Of a DNA stretch of 64,000 nucleotides, positions 23,439 to 31,607 are shown piece after piece (position 1 is the first letter of the stretch; each line of letters begins with the position of its first letter). This DNA comes from Streptomyces filipinensis (GTDB lineage: Bacteria > Actinomycetota > Actinomycetes > Streptomycetales > Streptomycetaceae). A program made the translations under genes and the position numbers. Below the pieces are notes generated by a model. That model was not told the origin of the DNA. It searched no databases and saw only the letters and a list, made by a program, of their open reading frames with translations. Where the stretch lies: NCBI RefSeq assembly GCF_014649495.1, contig NZ_BMTD01000019.1:1-64000 (forward strand), written 5' to 3'.

Positions 23439-24389
23439 GTGCTCAGTTCGTCCGCCCGGCTGCTCCGGCTGCTGTCCCTGCTGTCCTCCCGCCCGTCCTG
23501 GACCTGCGCCGAACTGGCCGAGCGCATGGATGTCACGGACCGCACGGTCCGCCGGGACATCGCCAGGCTCAGGGACCTCGGCTACCGCGTCGACTCCGAG
23601 GCCGGCCCGTGGGGCGGCTACCGCCTGCGCGCCGGTTCCCGTGTGCCGCCGCTGATCCTCGACGACGAAGAAGCGCTGGCCGTGGCGGTCGGGCTGCGGG
23701 AGGCCGCGCTGAGCGACGCGCTCGGCGGCGACCAGGCGGCGCTGTCGGCACTGCTGAAGCTGCGGCAGGTGCTGCCCCGGCGGGTCGCGGAACGCCTCGG
23801 CGAGCTGGACGACGCCTTCGTACGGCTTCCGGGGGCCGAGGGGGATCGGATCAGACCGGGTCTGCTGCTGGAACTGGCGGTCGCCTGCCGCCAAGGCCTG
23901 CGCGCCAGGCTGGCGTACACGGACGGGGAGGGCCGGAGCTCGGTCCGGGACGTCGACCCGTACCGTCTCGTCCACACGGGCCGGCGCTGGTACTTCGTCG
24001 CGCGGGACGTGTCCCGGGGACAGTGGCGCACCTTCCGGGCCGACCGGGTCGACCGCCTCCAGCCCACCGGTCACCCGGCGGATCTCACCGATCCGCCGGA
24101 CCCGGCGCGGCTGGTCTCCCGGAACATCGCGAACGGCCCCTATCCGCTGTCCGCGACCGTCCGCCTCCCGCTGCCGATGGCGCAGGCCCTGCGACTCGTC
24201 CCGGCCACGGTCGGCACCCACCGCCCCGACGGCCCGGACGCGACCCTGGTCGACATCGGCGGCCCCGACCCGGACGGCCTCGCCCGCTACCTCCTGGGCC
24301 TGGGAGCCCCCGTGCGGATCCTCACCCCGGACTCGGTACGCCAGGCCCTGATCCGCCGCACCCGGGAACTCCTGGACGCCCAGACGTAG
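23439..24389 (+). CDS. YafY-type HTH/WYL-domain transcriptional regulator
   Basis: The 316-residue protein has an N-terminal HTH_11/DeoR-like domain (residues 4-65; WTCAELAERMDVTDRTVRRD; LRDLGYRVDSEAGPWGGYRL). A WYL sensing domain follows (about 140-215; VDPYRLVHTGRRWYFVARD, where the WYL signature is WYF), then a WCX C-terminal domain. WYL domains bind ligands such as nucleotides. GTG 23439 gives the HTH at the normal distance from the N-terminus. It is divergent from the VOC gene, and its own product is the most likely ligand of the dyad between them. Confidence 0.85.
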   Translation: MLSSSARLLRLLSLLSSRPSWTCAELAERMDVTDRTVRRDIARLRDLGYRVDSEAGPWGGYRLRAGSRVPPLILDDEEALAVAVGLREAALSDALGGDQAALSALLKLRQVLPRRVAERLGELDDAFVRLPGAEGDRIRPGLLLELAVACRQGLRARLAYTDGEGRSSVRDVDPYRLVHTGRRWYFVARDVSRGQWRTFRADRVDRLQPTGHPADLTDPPDPARLVSRNIANGPYPLSATVRLPLPMAQALRLVPATVGTHRPDGPDATLVDIGGPDPDGLARYLLGLGAPVRILTPDSVRQALIRRTRELLDAQT

Positions 24390-24399
24390 GCCGGTCGGG

Positions 24400-26178
24400 T
24401 CAGAGCTTCTCCGGCGTCCTGATCCCCAGCAGGGCCATCCCCTGGTGCAGGGTGCGGGCCGTGACGTCGCACAGGAACAGGCGGTTCTCCACCTGGTCCG
24501 GCGTCTCGGCCTTCAGGACCGGGCACTTGTCGTAGAAGGTCGTGTAGAGGGACGCCAGCTGGTAGAGGTACGCGGCCAGTTTGTGCGGGGCGTACTCCGC
24601 CGCCGTCTCCGACACCGTCTGCCCGAACGCGTCCACGTGGAGGCCCAGGGCACGCTCGGCGTCGGCCAGTTCCAGCTCCGGGTGCGCGGCCGGGCGAACC
24701 TCGCCGGCCTTGCGCAGGATGGACTGGATACGGGCGTACGCGTACTGCAGGTACACGGAGGTGTCGCCGTTGAGCGAGACCATCTGGTCCAGATCGAACT
24801 TGTAGTCCCGGTTCGCCGACGTGGACAGGTCGGCGTACTTCACCGCGCCGATGCCCACCTGGGTGCCCCGCTCGGCGATCTCCTCCTCGGAGAGGTCCTG
24901 GGCCTTCTCGCGGACCACGGCCGAGGCGCGGTCGATCGCCTCGTCCAGCAGGTCGACCAGGCGGACCGTCTCGCCCTCACGCGTCTTGAAGGGCTTGCCG
25001 TCCTTGCCGAGGACCGTGCCGAAGGCCAGCTGCGTCGCCGTGACGTCCTCGCCCAGCCAGCCGGCCCGGCGTGCCGTCTCGAAGACCATCCGGAAGTGCA
25101 GGGACTGGCGGGCGTCCACCACGTACAGGAGCGTGTTCGCCTTGAGGCCGAAGACGCGGTCGCGGATCGCGGACAGGTCGGTGGCCGCGTAGCCGTAGCC
25201 GCCGTCGGACTTCTGGACGATCAGCGGGACCAGGTTGCCGTCCGGGCCCTTGATGTCCTCGAAGAACACGCACAGGGCGCCTTCGGAGCGGACCGCCACG
25301 CCCGACTCCTCCAGGAGGCGGCAGGTCTCGGCCAGCATGTCGTTGTAGCCGGACTCGCCGACGATGTCGGTGTCCCGGATCTCCATGTCCAGCTTCTCGA
25401 AGACGGAGAAGAAGTAGATCTTCGACTCGTCCACGAACTTCTGCCACATGGCGAGCGTGTGCGGGTCGCCGGCCTGGAGGTCGACCACCCGGCGGCGGGC
25501 GCGCGTCTTGAACTCGTCGTCGGAGTCGAACTTCCTGCGCGCGGCCTTGTAGAGGCGGTCGAGGTTCGACATCGCCTCCTCGCCCGACGCCGCGGCGTCC
25601 TCGGCGGACGCCTTGTGGTCCAGCTCGTGCGGGTGCTCGTCCAGATACTGGATGAGCATGCCGAACTGGGTGCCCCAGTCGCCGATGTGGTGGCGGCGGA
25701 CCACGTTCTCGCCGGTGAACTCCAGGATCTGGACCACCGAGTCGCCGATCACCGCGGACCGCAGGTGGCCGACGTGCATCTCCTTCGCCACGTTCGGCTG
25801 GGCGTAGTCGATCACCGTCGTGCCGGGGTGCTCGGCGTACGGCACGCCCAGGCGGCCCGTGTCGTCCGCGTACCGCGCGGCGAGGTTCCGGGTGATCGCC
25901 TGGTCCGCGATCGTGATGTTGAGGAAGCCGGGGCCCGAGACCTCGACGTCCTTGATCAGCTCGGTGCCGGTGGCCACCTGGGAGACGACCTGCGTCGCCA
26001 GCTCCCTCGGGTTCGCCTTCGCCTTCTTCGCGAGCGCCAGGATGCCGTTGGCCTGGAAGTCGGCCCGGTCGCTTCGTCGCAGCAGCGGGTCCGCGCCGGC
26101 GGCCTCGGGCAGGGTGGCCGAGAGGGCGGACGCGAGGTGCTGCTGGACGGAATCGCTGAGGGACGTGACCGAGGCCAT
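24400..26178 (-). CDS. argS: Arginyl-tRNA synthetase
   Basis: The 592-residue class I synthetase charges tRNA-Arg. The N-terminal tRNA-recognition domain has NGILALAKKAKANPRELA and GPGFLNITIAD. The HIGH motif appears as HVGH in NVAKEMHVGHLRSAVIGD. GDWGTQFGMLIQYL and YVVDARQSLHFRMVF are family blocks. As in most ArgRS enzymes a full KMSKS is absent; GKDGKPFKTREGETVRL occupies its place. The C-terminal anticodon domain (YAYARIQSILRKAG) is complete. It is divergent from lysS, with 128 bases between them. Confidence 0.97.
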   Translation of the reverse strand: MASVTSLSDSVQQHLASALSATLPEAAGADPLLRRSDRADFQANGILALAKKAKANPRELATQVVSQVATGTELIKDVEVSGPGFLNITIADQAITRNLAARYADDTGRLGVPYAEHPGTTVIDYAQPNVAKEMHVGHLRSAVIGDSVVQILEFTGENVVRRHHIGDWGTQFGMLIQYLDEHPHELDHKASAEDAAASGEEAMSNLDRLYKAARRKFDSDDEFKTRARRRVVDLQAGDPHTLAMWQKFVDESKIYFFSVFEKLDMEIRDTDIVGESGYNDMLAETCRLLEESGVAVRSEGALCVFFEDIKGPDGNLVPLIVQKSDGGYGYAATDLSAIRDRVFGLKANTLLYVVDARQSLHFRMVFETARRAGWLGEDVTATQLAFGTVLGKDGKPFKTREGETVRLVDLLDEAIDRASAVVREKAQDLSEEEIAERGTQVGIGAVKYADLSTSANRDYKFDLDQMVSLNGDTSVYLQYAYARIQSILRKAGEVRPAAHPELELADAERALGLHVDAFGQTVSETAAEYAPHKLAAYLYQLASLYTTFYDKCPVLKAETPDQVENRLFLCDVTARTLHQGMALLGIRTPEKL

Positions 26179-26306
26179 AGGAATGGGTGCCGTTCTCCTC
26201 GTGGGGATGGATAGTCCCGGTCAGTATCCCATGGTGGGTAAAGGCGTTTTCCCGGTCGACGGACGGTCTGTGAGAATGGGGTGTCACCCCGTTCAGAAAG
26301 AAGGAC

Positions 26307-28046
26307 GTGCCGATCGTGGCTCAGAGCACCGAGACCACCGACTGGGTCTCCCGTTTCGCGGATGAGGTCATCGAGGAGTCGGAGCGCCGGGCCCCGGGTA
26401 AACCGGTCGTCGTCGCGTCCGGACTCTCGCCCTCCGGGCCCATTCACCTGGGCAATCTCCGTGAGGTCATGACCCCCCACCTGGTCGCGGACGAGATCCG
26501 CCGCCGCGGGTACCAGGTCCGGCACCTGATCTCCTGGGACGACTACGACCGGTACCGGAAGGTCCCGGCGGGCATCGCGGGCGTCGACGAGTCGTGGGCC
26601 GAGCACATCGGCAAGCCGCTGACCTCCGTGCCGGCACCGGGCGGGTCGTCGTACGCGAACTGGGCCGAGCACTTCAAGGCCGCGATGATCGCCTCGCTGG
26701 CCGAACTGGGCGTCGAGTTCGACGGCATCAGCCAGACCGCGCAGTACACCTCCGGCGCCTACCGCGAGCAGATCCTGCACGCGATGAAGCACCGCGGCGA
26801 CATCGACGCGATCCTCGCCCAGTACCGCACGAAGAAGGCGCCGAAGAAGCAGCAGCAGAAGGCCGTCGACGAGGCCGAGCTGGAGGCCGAGGAGGGCTCG
26901 GGCGCCGCGTCCGAGGACGACGGCAGCTCCGGCTCCGCCGGCTACTTCCCGTACAAGCCGTACTGCGGCAACTGCGAGAAGGACCTGACGACGGTCACCT
27001 CCTACGACGACGACAGCACCGAGCTGGCGTACACCTGCACCGCGTGCGGCTTCACCGAGACCGTCCGGCTCAGCGAGTTCAACCGCGGCAAGCTGGTCTG
27101 GAAGGTCGACTGGCCGATGCGCTGGGCGTACGAGGGCGTGATCTTCGAGCCGAGCGGTGTGGACCACTCCTCGCCCGGGTCCAGCTTCCAGGTCGGCGGG
27201 CAGATCGTCGGGATCTTCGACGGCAAGCAGCCGATCGGGCCCATGTACGCCTTCGTGGGCATCTCCGGCATGGCGAAGATGTCCTCCTCGCGCGGCGGCG
27301 TTCCGACGCCCGCCGACGCGCTGAAGATCATGGAGCCGCAGATCCTGCGCTGGCTCTACGCCCGCCGCAGGCCCAACCAGTCCTTCAAGATCGCCTTCGA
27401 CCAGGAGATCCAGCGGCTCTACGACGAGTGGGACAAGCTCGCCGGGAAGGTCGCCGACGGCTCCGCGCTGCCGGCCGACGTCGCCGCGTACATGCGCGCG
27501 GTGGGTACGGCCGGCGGCGAGCTGCCGAAGACGGCGCGCCCGCTGCCGTACCGCACGCTCGCGTCCGTCGCCGACATCACCGCCGGCCACGAGGACCAGG
27601 CCCTGCGGATCCTCTCCGAGCTGGACCCGGAGCAGCCGCTGGCCTCCCTGGACGAGGCCCGGCCGCGCTACGACAGGGCCGAGGCCTGGATCAACACGCA
27701 CGTGCCCGCCGACCAGCGGACCATCGTGCGCGACGAGCCCGACGCCGAGCTGCTGAAGTCGCTCGACGAGGCGTCCCAGCAGTCGGTACGGCTGCTGCTC
27801 GACGGGCTCGCCGAGCACTGGTCGCTCGACGGTCTGACCCACCTCGTCTACGGCGTGCCCAAGGTGCAGGCCGGGTTCCCGGCCGACGCCACGCCCAAGG
27901 AACTGCCGCCGGAGATCAAGACGGCTCAGCGGTCGTTCTTCGCGCTGCTGTACCACCTGCTGGTCGGGCGGGACACGGGGCCGCGGCTGCCCACGCTGCT
28001 GCTGGCGGTGGGACAGGACCGGGTCCGCAAGCTGCTCGGCGAGTAA
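26307..28046 (+). CDS. lysS: Class I lysyl-tRNA synthetase
   Basis: This 579-residue enzyme is the archaeal-type class I LysRS, not the usual bacterial class II form. HIGH appears as PSGPIHLGN (about residues 41-49) and KMSKS as KMSSS starting at K324. Two Cys pairs (YCGNCEK; YTCTACGF) suggest a zinc knuckle. An acidic, low-complexity insert (about 190-212, EAELEAEEGSGAASEDDGSS) precedes it. GTG 26307 is used; GTG 26316 has AAGGA at a more usual spacing and cannot be excluded. It is divergent from argS and ends in a strong terminator. Confidence 0.95.
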   Translation: MPIVAQSTETTDWVSRFADEVIEESERRAPGKPVVVASGLSPSGPIHLGNLREVMTPHLVADEIRRRGYQVRHLISWDDYDRYRKVPAGIAGVDESWAEHIGKPLTSVPAPGGSSYANWAEHFKAAMIASLAELGVEFDGISQTAQYTSGAYREQILHAMKHRGDIDAILAQYRTKKAPKKQQQKAVDEAELEAEEGSGAASEDDGSSGSAGYFPYKPYCGNCEKDLTTVTSYDDDSTELAYTCTACGFTETVRLSEFNRGKLVWKVDWPMRWAYEGVIFEPSGVDHSSPGSSFQVGGQIVGIFDGKQPIGPMYAFVGISGMAKMSSSRGGVPTPADALKIMEPQILRWLYARRRPNQSFKIAFDQEIQRLYDEWDKLAGKVADGSALPADVAAYMRAVGTAGGELPKTARPLPYRTLASVADITAGHEDQALRILSELDPEQPLASLDEARPRYDRAEAWINTHVPADQRTIVRDEPDAELLKSLDEASQQSVRLLLDGLAEHWSLDGLTHLVYGVPKVQAGFPADATPKELPPEIKTAQRSFFALLYHLLVGRDTGPRLPTLLLAVGQDRVRKLLGE

Positions 28047-28069
28047 GAGCCCGTTGGCAACCGCGTAAG

Positions 28070-28105
28070 AAAAAGGGGCCCTCTTTCACAGGAGGGCCCC
28101 TTTTT
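28070..28105. terminator. Bidirectional terminator after lysS
   Basis: AAAAAGGGGCCCTC (28070-28083) pairs with GAGGGCCCCTTTTT (28092-28105) around an 8-base loop. The T-run on the plus strand and A-run on the left make it work both ways. It lies between the convergent lysS and DUF2637 genes. Confidence 0.95.
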
Positions 28106-28123
28106 TCTGTCCGCCGGTGCCTT

Positions 28124-29389
28124 TCAGGCGATGTGCTCGTCCGCGAGTTCCGCGTTGAGGCGGTTGGAGAACCGGTTCAGCATGCGCTTGGACTCGGCCT
28201 CCGGGAGCGCGATGCCGTACGTCGCCTCGACGTCGGCGATGAAACCGCGGGGGGTCGGCGCCCCGTTCCCGCTCTTGATCGACTCACGGAAGACCTGGTA
28301 GTACGCGTCCTCGTCCGGCTCCGGGGGGCCGCCGCCCTCGCCCAGTTCGCGGGTGCGGTTCGGGCCCACCGGGATGGGGAAACTGCCGGTCTCCTCGGGG
28401 GAGGGCTGCTGGAACTGCTCCGGGGGCGGCTCCTCGTACCAGCCCTGGTACTCCTCCTCGGGGGCGTACTGAGGGTCCAGGGGCGGCTCGTAGGTGGGGT
28501 CGTAGCCGCCCTGGTACTCGATCTCCCGCTGGGCCTGGAACCAGGGGCTCTCCTCGTCCACGGGGCCACTCCCCGGCGGCGCGGCGTTCTGGCTCGGCAG
28601 CTCGGGGCGCCGCTCGCCGGCGGGAGGCGCCGCCTGCTGCGGGACGGGCACCGCCCCGGTGGCGCGACCGCCCGCCGCCACGGCGGGTATCACGTTCGGC
28701 TCGATACCCGCCGCCGCCAGCCCCGCCGGGGCCGTCTCGGCCAGGGGGACGCCGTAGCGGGCCAGGCGCAGGGGCATCAGGGACTCCACCGGAGCCTTCC
28801 TGCGCCAGGCCCGGCCGAAGCGGCTGCGGAGCCTCGCCTGGTAGACGAGACGCTCCTGCTCCAGCCTGATCACCTGGTCGTACGAGCGCAGTTCCCACAG
28901 CTTCATCCGGCGCCAGAGCAGGAACGTGGGGACCGGGGAGAGGAGCCAGCGGGTCAGCCGGACGCCCTCCATGTGCTTGTCCGCCGTGATGTCGGCGATG
29001 CGGCCGATCGCGTGCCGGGCCGCCTCGACCGCGACCACGAACAGGACCGGGATCACCGCGTGCATGCCGACGCCCAGCGGGTCCGGCCAGGCGGCGGCGC
29101 CGTTGAACGCGATCGTCGCCGCCGTCAGCAGCCACGCCGTCTGACGCAGCAGCGGGAAGGGGATACGGATCCAGGTCAGCAGTAGGTCCAGGGACAGCAG
29201 GACACAGATACCCGCGTCGATGCCGACCGGGAACACGTAGGAGAAGTTCCCGAAGCCCTTCTTGATGGCCAGCTCGCGGACGGCCGCGTAGGAGCCGGCG
29301 AAGCCGATACCGGCGATGATCAAGGCGCCGGTCACGACCACGCCGATGAGAACGCGGTGCATCCGAGTCAGCTGCAGTGGCGCGGCCAC
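28124..29389 (-). CDS. DUF2637 membrane protein (SpdB/Tra-associated type)
   Basis: The 421-residue protein has four N-terminal membrane spans (VLIGVVVTGALIIAGIGFAG; SYVFPVGIDAGICVLLSLDL; TAWLLTAATIAFNGAAAW; AVIPVLFVVAVEAARHA), the DUF2637 pattern. A long charged cytoplasmic part contains a Pro/Glu/Tyr-rich stretch (about residues 290-350, repeated YxPP/EYQG-like motifs). The C-terminus reads FIADVEATYGIALPEAESKRM. Relatives occur both on conjugative plasmids (next to KorA/TraB) and as chromosomal core genes; the role is unknown. GTG 29389 follows GGGGAGGGGA. Upstream lies a perfect TGTTGCGCGCAACA palindrome. Confidence 0.8.
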   Translation of the reverse strand: MAAPLQLTRMHRVLIGVVVTGALIIAGIGFAGSYAAVRELAIKKGFGNFSYVFPVGIDAGICVLLSLDLLLTWIRIPFPLLRQTAWLLTAATIAFNGAAAWPDPLGVGMHAVIPVLFVVAVEAARHAIGRIADITADKHMEGVRLTRWLLSPVPTFLLWRRMKLWELRSYDQVIRLEQERLVYQARLRSRFGRAWRRKAPVESLMPLRLARYGVPLAETAPAGLAAAGIEPNVIPAVAAGGRATGAVPVPQQAAPPAGERRPELPSQNAAPPGSGPVDEESPWFQAQREIEYQGGYDPTYEPPLDPQYAPEEEYQGWYEEPPPEQFQQPSPEETGSFPIPVGPNRTRELGEGGGPPEPDEDAYYQVFRESIKSGNGAPTPRGFIADVEATYGIALPEAESKRMLNRFSNRLNAELADEHIA

Positions 29390-29412
29390 TCGTACTCCCC
29401 TCCCCTTGCTGT

Positions 29413-29426
29413 TGTTGCGCGCAACA
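29413..29426. promoter_or_regulatory. Perfect 14-bp palindrome upstream of DUF2637 gene
   Basis: TGTTGCGCGCAACA is perfectly symmetrical and lies 24 bases upstream of the GTG start, between it and the lipoprotein gene that is transcribed toward it. The location suits an operator or a GntR-type site. The binding protein is unknown. Confidence 0.45.
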
Positions 29427-29480
29427 GGGTGGCACACGCTTACGCCGAACGTGGTACCGGTCGGGGGTTCGGACCGGGGG

Positions 29481-30392
29481 TCAGCTCTTCCGGGCGGCCG
29501 ACTTGGACGGAGAAGCGCTGGAAGAGGCCGACTTGGACGGCGACTTGGAGGGGGACGCCGACTTGGACGCCGACTGCGACGGAGAGGCCGGGGCCTTCGA
29601 GGAGGAACCGCCCGAGGACGAACCACCGTTGGCGGACGACACCGAACCGACCACCTCCTTGACCGCCTGCTGCGCGGCCTTCGTCAGGTCGTCGGCGTCC
29701 GGGGTCTTCTCACCCGCGAGACCGGCGCCGTTGTAGTCGAGCGTGATGACCACGTTCTCGACCCGGGCGACCACCGTCTGCTGCTTGAAGAGCCCCTCCT
29801 TCTTCTTCAGGTCGTAGCGCACGGCCGTCGCCTCCGTGCCCGTGCCGGACAGCGGGATCTCCTTGGTGTTCTTCGCGCCGTCCACCGCCTCGGCGTCCTT
29901 GACCTGCTGGCCGAAGTACGTGTGGGCCTGCGCGTCACCGGCGCCGCGCGCGGTGTCCGAGTCGAAGCGGAGCAGGGAGACGTTCAGCCAGCGGAACTGC
30001 GAGCCCTTCACGCCGTTGTTGTCCAGGCTGCTCCAGGAGCAGGAGGCACGCGAGGACGGATCGTCCGAAGTGCCCTTCTTGCCCGAAGAGGCGGCGTTCG
30101 GTACCAGATCCGCGAGGGTCTTCTTCGACAGCACCGCGCACGCGGCGGGAAGCTTCTGGTATGCCGCCGCCTGCACGGTCGGGGAGGCGCTCGCCGACGG
30201 CTTCGCGCTGCTGCCCGCGGACTGCCGTGCACTGCTGTCGGCGCCCTTGCTCTTGGAGTCGCCCGAGTCCGACGAACAGGCGGCGGTGATGAGCACCGCC
30301 GGAACGGCTGCCGCGCAGACAAGAACACGGCTCAGGCGCTTGCCACGCATCTGTCGCTGGGCACGGTCGTCTCGCTGGGCTGCTCGCTGCAT
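29481..30392 (-). CDS. DUF3558-type lipoprotein with Ser/Lys-rich tail
   Basis: The 303-residue precursor has a basic N-region, a hydrophobic core (VLVCAAAVPAVLITAAC) and a lipobox ending ITAAC. The mature part has a Ser/Lys linker, a DUF3558-like domain with conserved Cys (LPAACAVLSKKTLADLVP; SRASCSWSSLDNN) and a tail of SKSAS/SPSKS repeats (last 45 residues). The DUF3558 family is secreted, with unknown function. ATG 30392 is preferred to upstream starts because AAGGA lies 4 bases before it. It is followed 91 bases later by the DUF2637 gene and preceded by a paralogue. Confidence 0.8.
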   Translation of the reverse strand: MQRAAQRDDRAQRQMRGKRLSRVLVCAAAVPAVLITAACSSDSGDSKSKGADSSARQSAGSSAKPSASASPTVQAAAYQKLPAACAVLSKKTLADLVPNAASSGKKGTSDDPSSRASCSWSSLDNNGVKGSQFRWLNVSLLRFDSDTARGAGDAQAHTYFGQQVKDAEAVDGAKNTKEIPLSGTGTEATAVRYDLKKKEGLFKQQTVVARVENVVITLDYNGAGLAGEKTPDADDLTKAAQQAVKEVVGSVSSANGGSSSGGSSSKAPASPSQSASKSASPSKSPSKSASSSASPSKSAARKS

Positions 30393-30518
30393 GGTTCCTT
30401 CACTCATGACGCTCGGTGGTCGTGCGGGTTCCTGCGGGGCCACGGTACGCGGTGAAGGAGCGGTGCGGTTTCCGTTCGGTTGCTTCGCGTGCGACGGGGC
30501 GAACGGTCCCGGGGGCCG

Positions 30519-31394
30519 TCAACCGCCCAGCGCGTCGGCCAGTTGAGAGGCCAGATTACGGGCCCTGTCCTGCATTTCCTTGCTGTCGGGGACCGTTCCG
30601 GTGGCCGTCGGCTGCTCCTCGTACTCGATGGTGACGACGACGTTGGACGTGCGGAACACCACAGTCACCGTCCGCTGCTCGGCGGTCGAACCGGACGAGT
30701 CGAGCTGGTCGTCCAGATACGCCTCGTCGCCGAGATCGGACAGCACCCGCGGCTGCAGATCGGCCGCCGAGGCGGAGTCGGAGGGGGATCCGGAAGAGGA
30801 GGAGCTGGAGGAGGAGCCGGAGGGGGAGGCGCCGCCGCTCGCGGAGGGCGACGGGGCCGACGAGGGAGCGGAGGAGGCGGTGCCCCTGGGCGTCGACGCG
30901 GCCGGGGACGCGGGCGTGCCGCCCGTCGCCGGGGAACCGCCCGGCTCGGGCAGGTCGGCGGCCGACTCCTTGTCCTCGAACAGCTGCTGCGCCTGGTCGT
31001 CGTCACTGATCGCGTTGTCGTACGACACCACGCGCTCGAAGTCGACCGCGAGGCGGTCGGTGGCGTTCGCGGCCTCCACCTTCCAGTGGCAGCCGACCTT
31101 GCGCTCGGTGTCGTAGGTGAGCTCGGCCTCGCCTTGGTAGGCCTTGTCCCGCTGGGTGGGGTCGGTGATCTGCTTGATGCCGGGCAGCAGCGAGTCGAGG
31201 GTGTCGTGGTCGACCGCGTCGCAGGGTTCGGGGAGTGTGCGGTACTTGCCGGGCTGGGCGGCCACCGTGGCGGTGCCGGCCTCGCCCGGATTGGCGTCGT
31301 CCGTGGGGCTGTCACCGCCCGAGCCGCTCGTGCAGCCGGCCAGCAGCGCCACGAGGAGGGCGGCGGTGCCGGATACGTACGCCTTCCGCTGCAC
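30519..31394 (-). CDS. DUF3558-type lipoprotein (paralogue)
   Basis: The 291-residue precursor MQRKAYVSGTAALLVALLAGC has a clear signal peptide and lipobox LLAGC. The mature protein has a DUF3558-like domain with two Cys (PEPCDAVDHDTLDSLLPGIK; KVGCHWKVEAANATD). It is interrupted by a Ser/Pro/Gly low-complexity loop (about residues 150-200), then RTVTVVFRTSNVVVTIEYEE. The C-terminal strand VVVTIEYEE matches VVITLDYNG of the neighbouring gene, so the two are duplicates that have diverged. Both are on the minus strand, 126 bases apart. Confidence 0.8.
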   Translation of the reverse strand: MQRKAYVSGTAALLVALLAGCTSGSGGDSPTDDANPGEAGTATVAAQPGKYRTLPEPCDAVDHDTLDSLLPGIKQITDPTQRDKAYQGEAELTYDTERKVGCHWKVEAANATDRLAVDFERVVSYDNAISDDDQAQQLFEDKESAADLPEPGGSPATGGTPASPAASTPRGTASSAPSSAPSPSASGGASPSGSSSSSSSSGSPSDSASAADLQPRVLSDLGDEAYLDDQLDSSGSTAEQRTVTVVFRTSNVVVTIEYEEQPTATGTVPDSKEMQDRARNLASQLADALGG

Positions 31395-31607
31395 GGTCGG
31401 GCTCCTCTCGGGTGTGCGCTAGCTCGGTGCTCCAGTGTCCCCGCTGGTTAATCGTTTGCCGCAGCGGGGCGCCCCCTGGAGACAATGTGTATCGCACGCA
31501 CTGCCGTGGCCGCCGGTCCCTTGTCCTTTTTCACCGAGCCTGTCACCTCTTTTGCGCTTTGCTGCTTTCAAGTCTTTTGCTGTCGTTTTCGGGGGAATGA
31601 GGAACGT

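Noticed and set aside
28124..29389. Conjugative element because of the DUF2637 gene
   Set aside because: There is no traB/ftsK, korA, integrase, rep or att site, and the same DUF occurs in core genomes.
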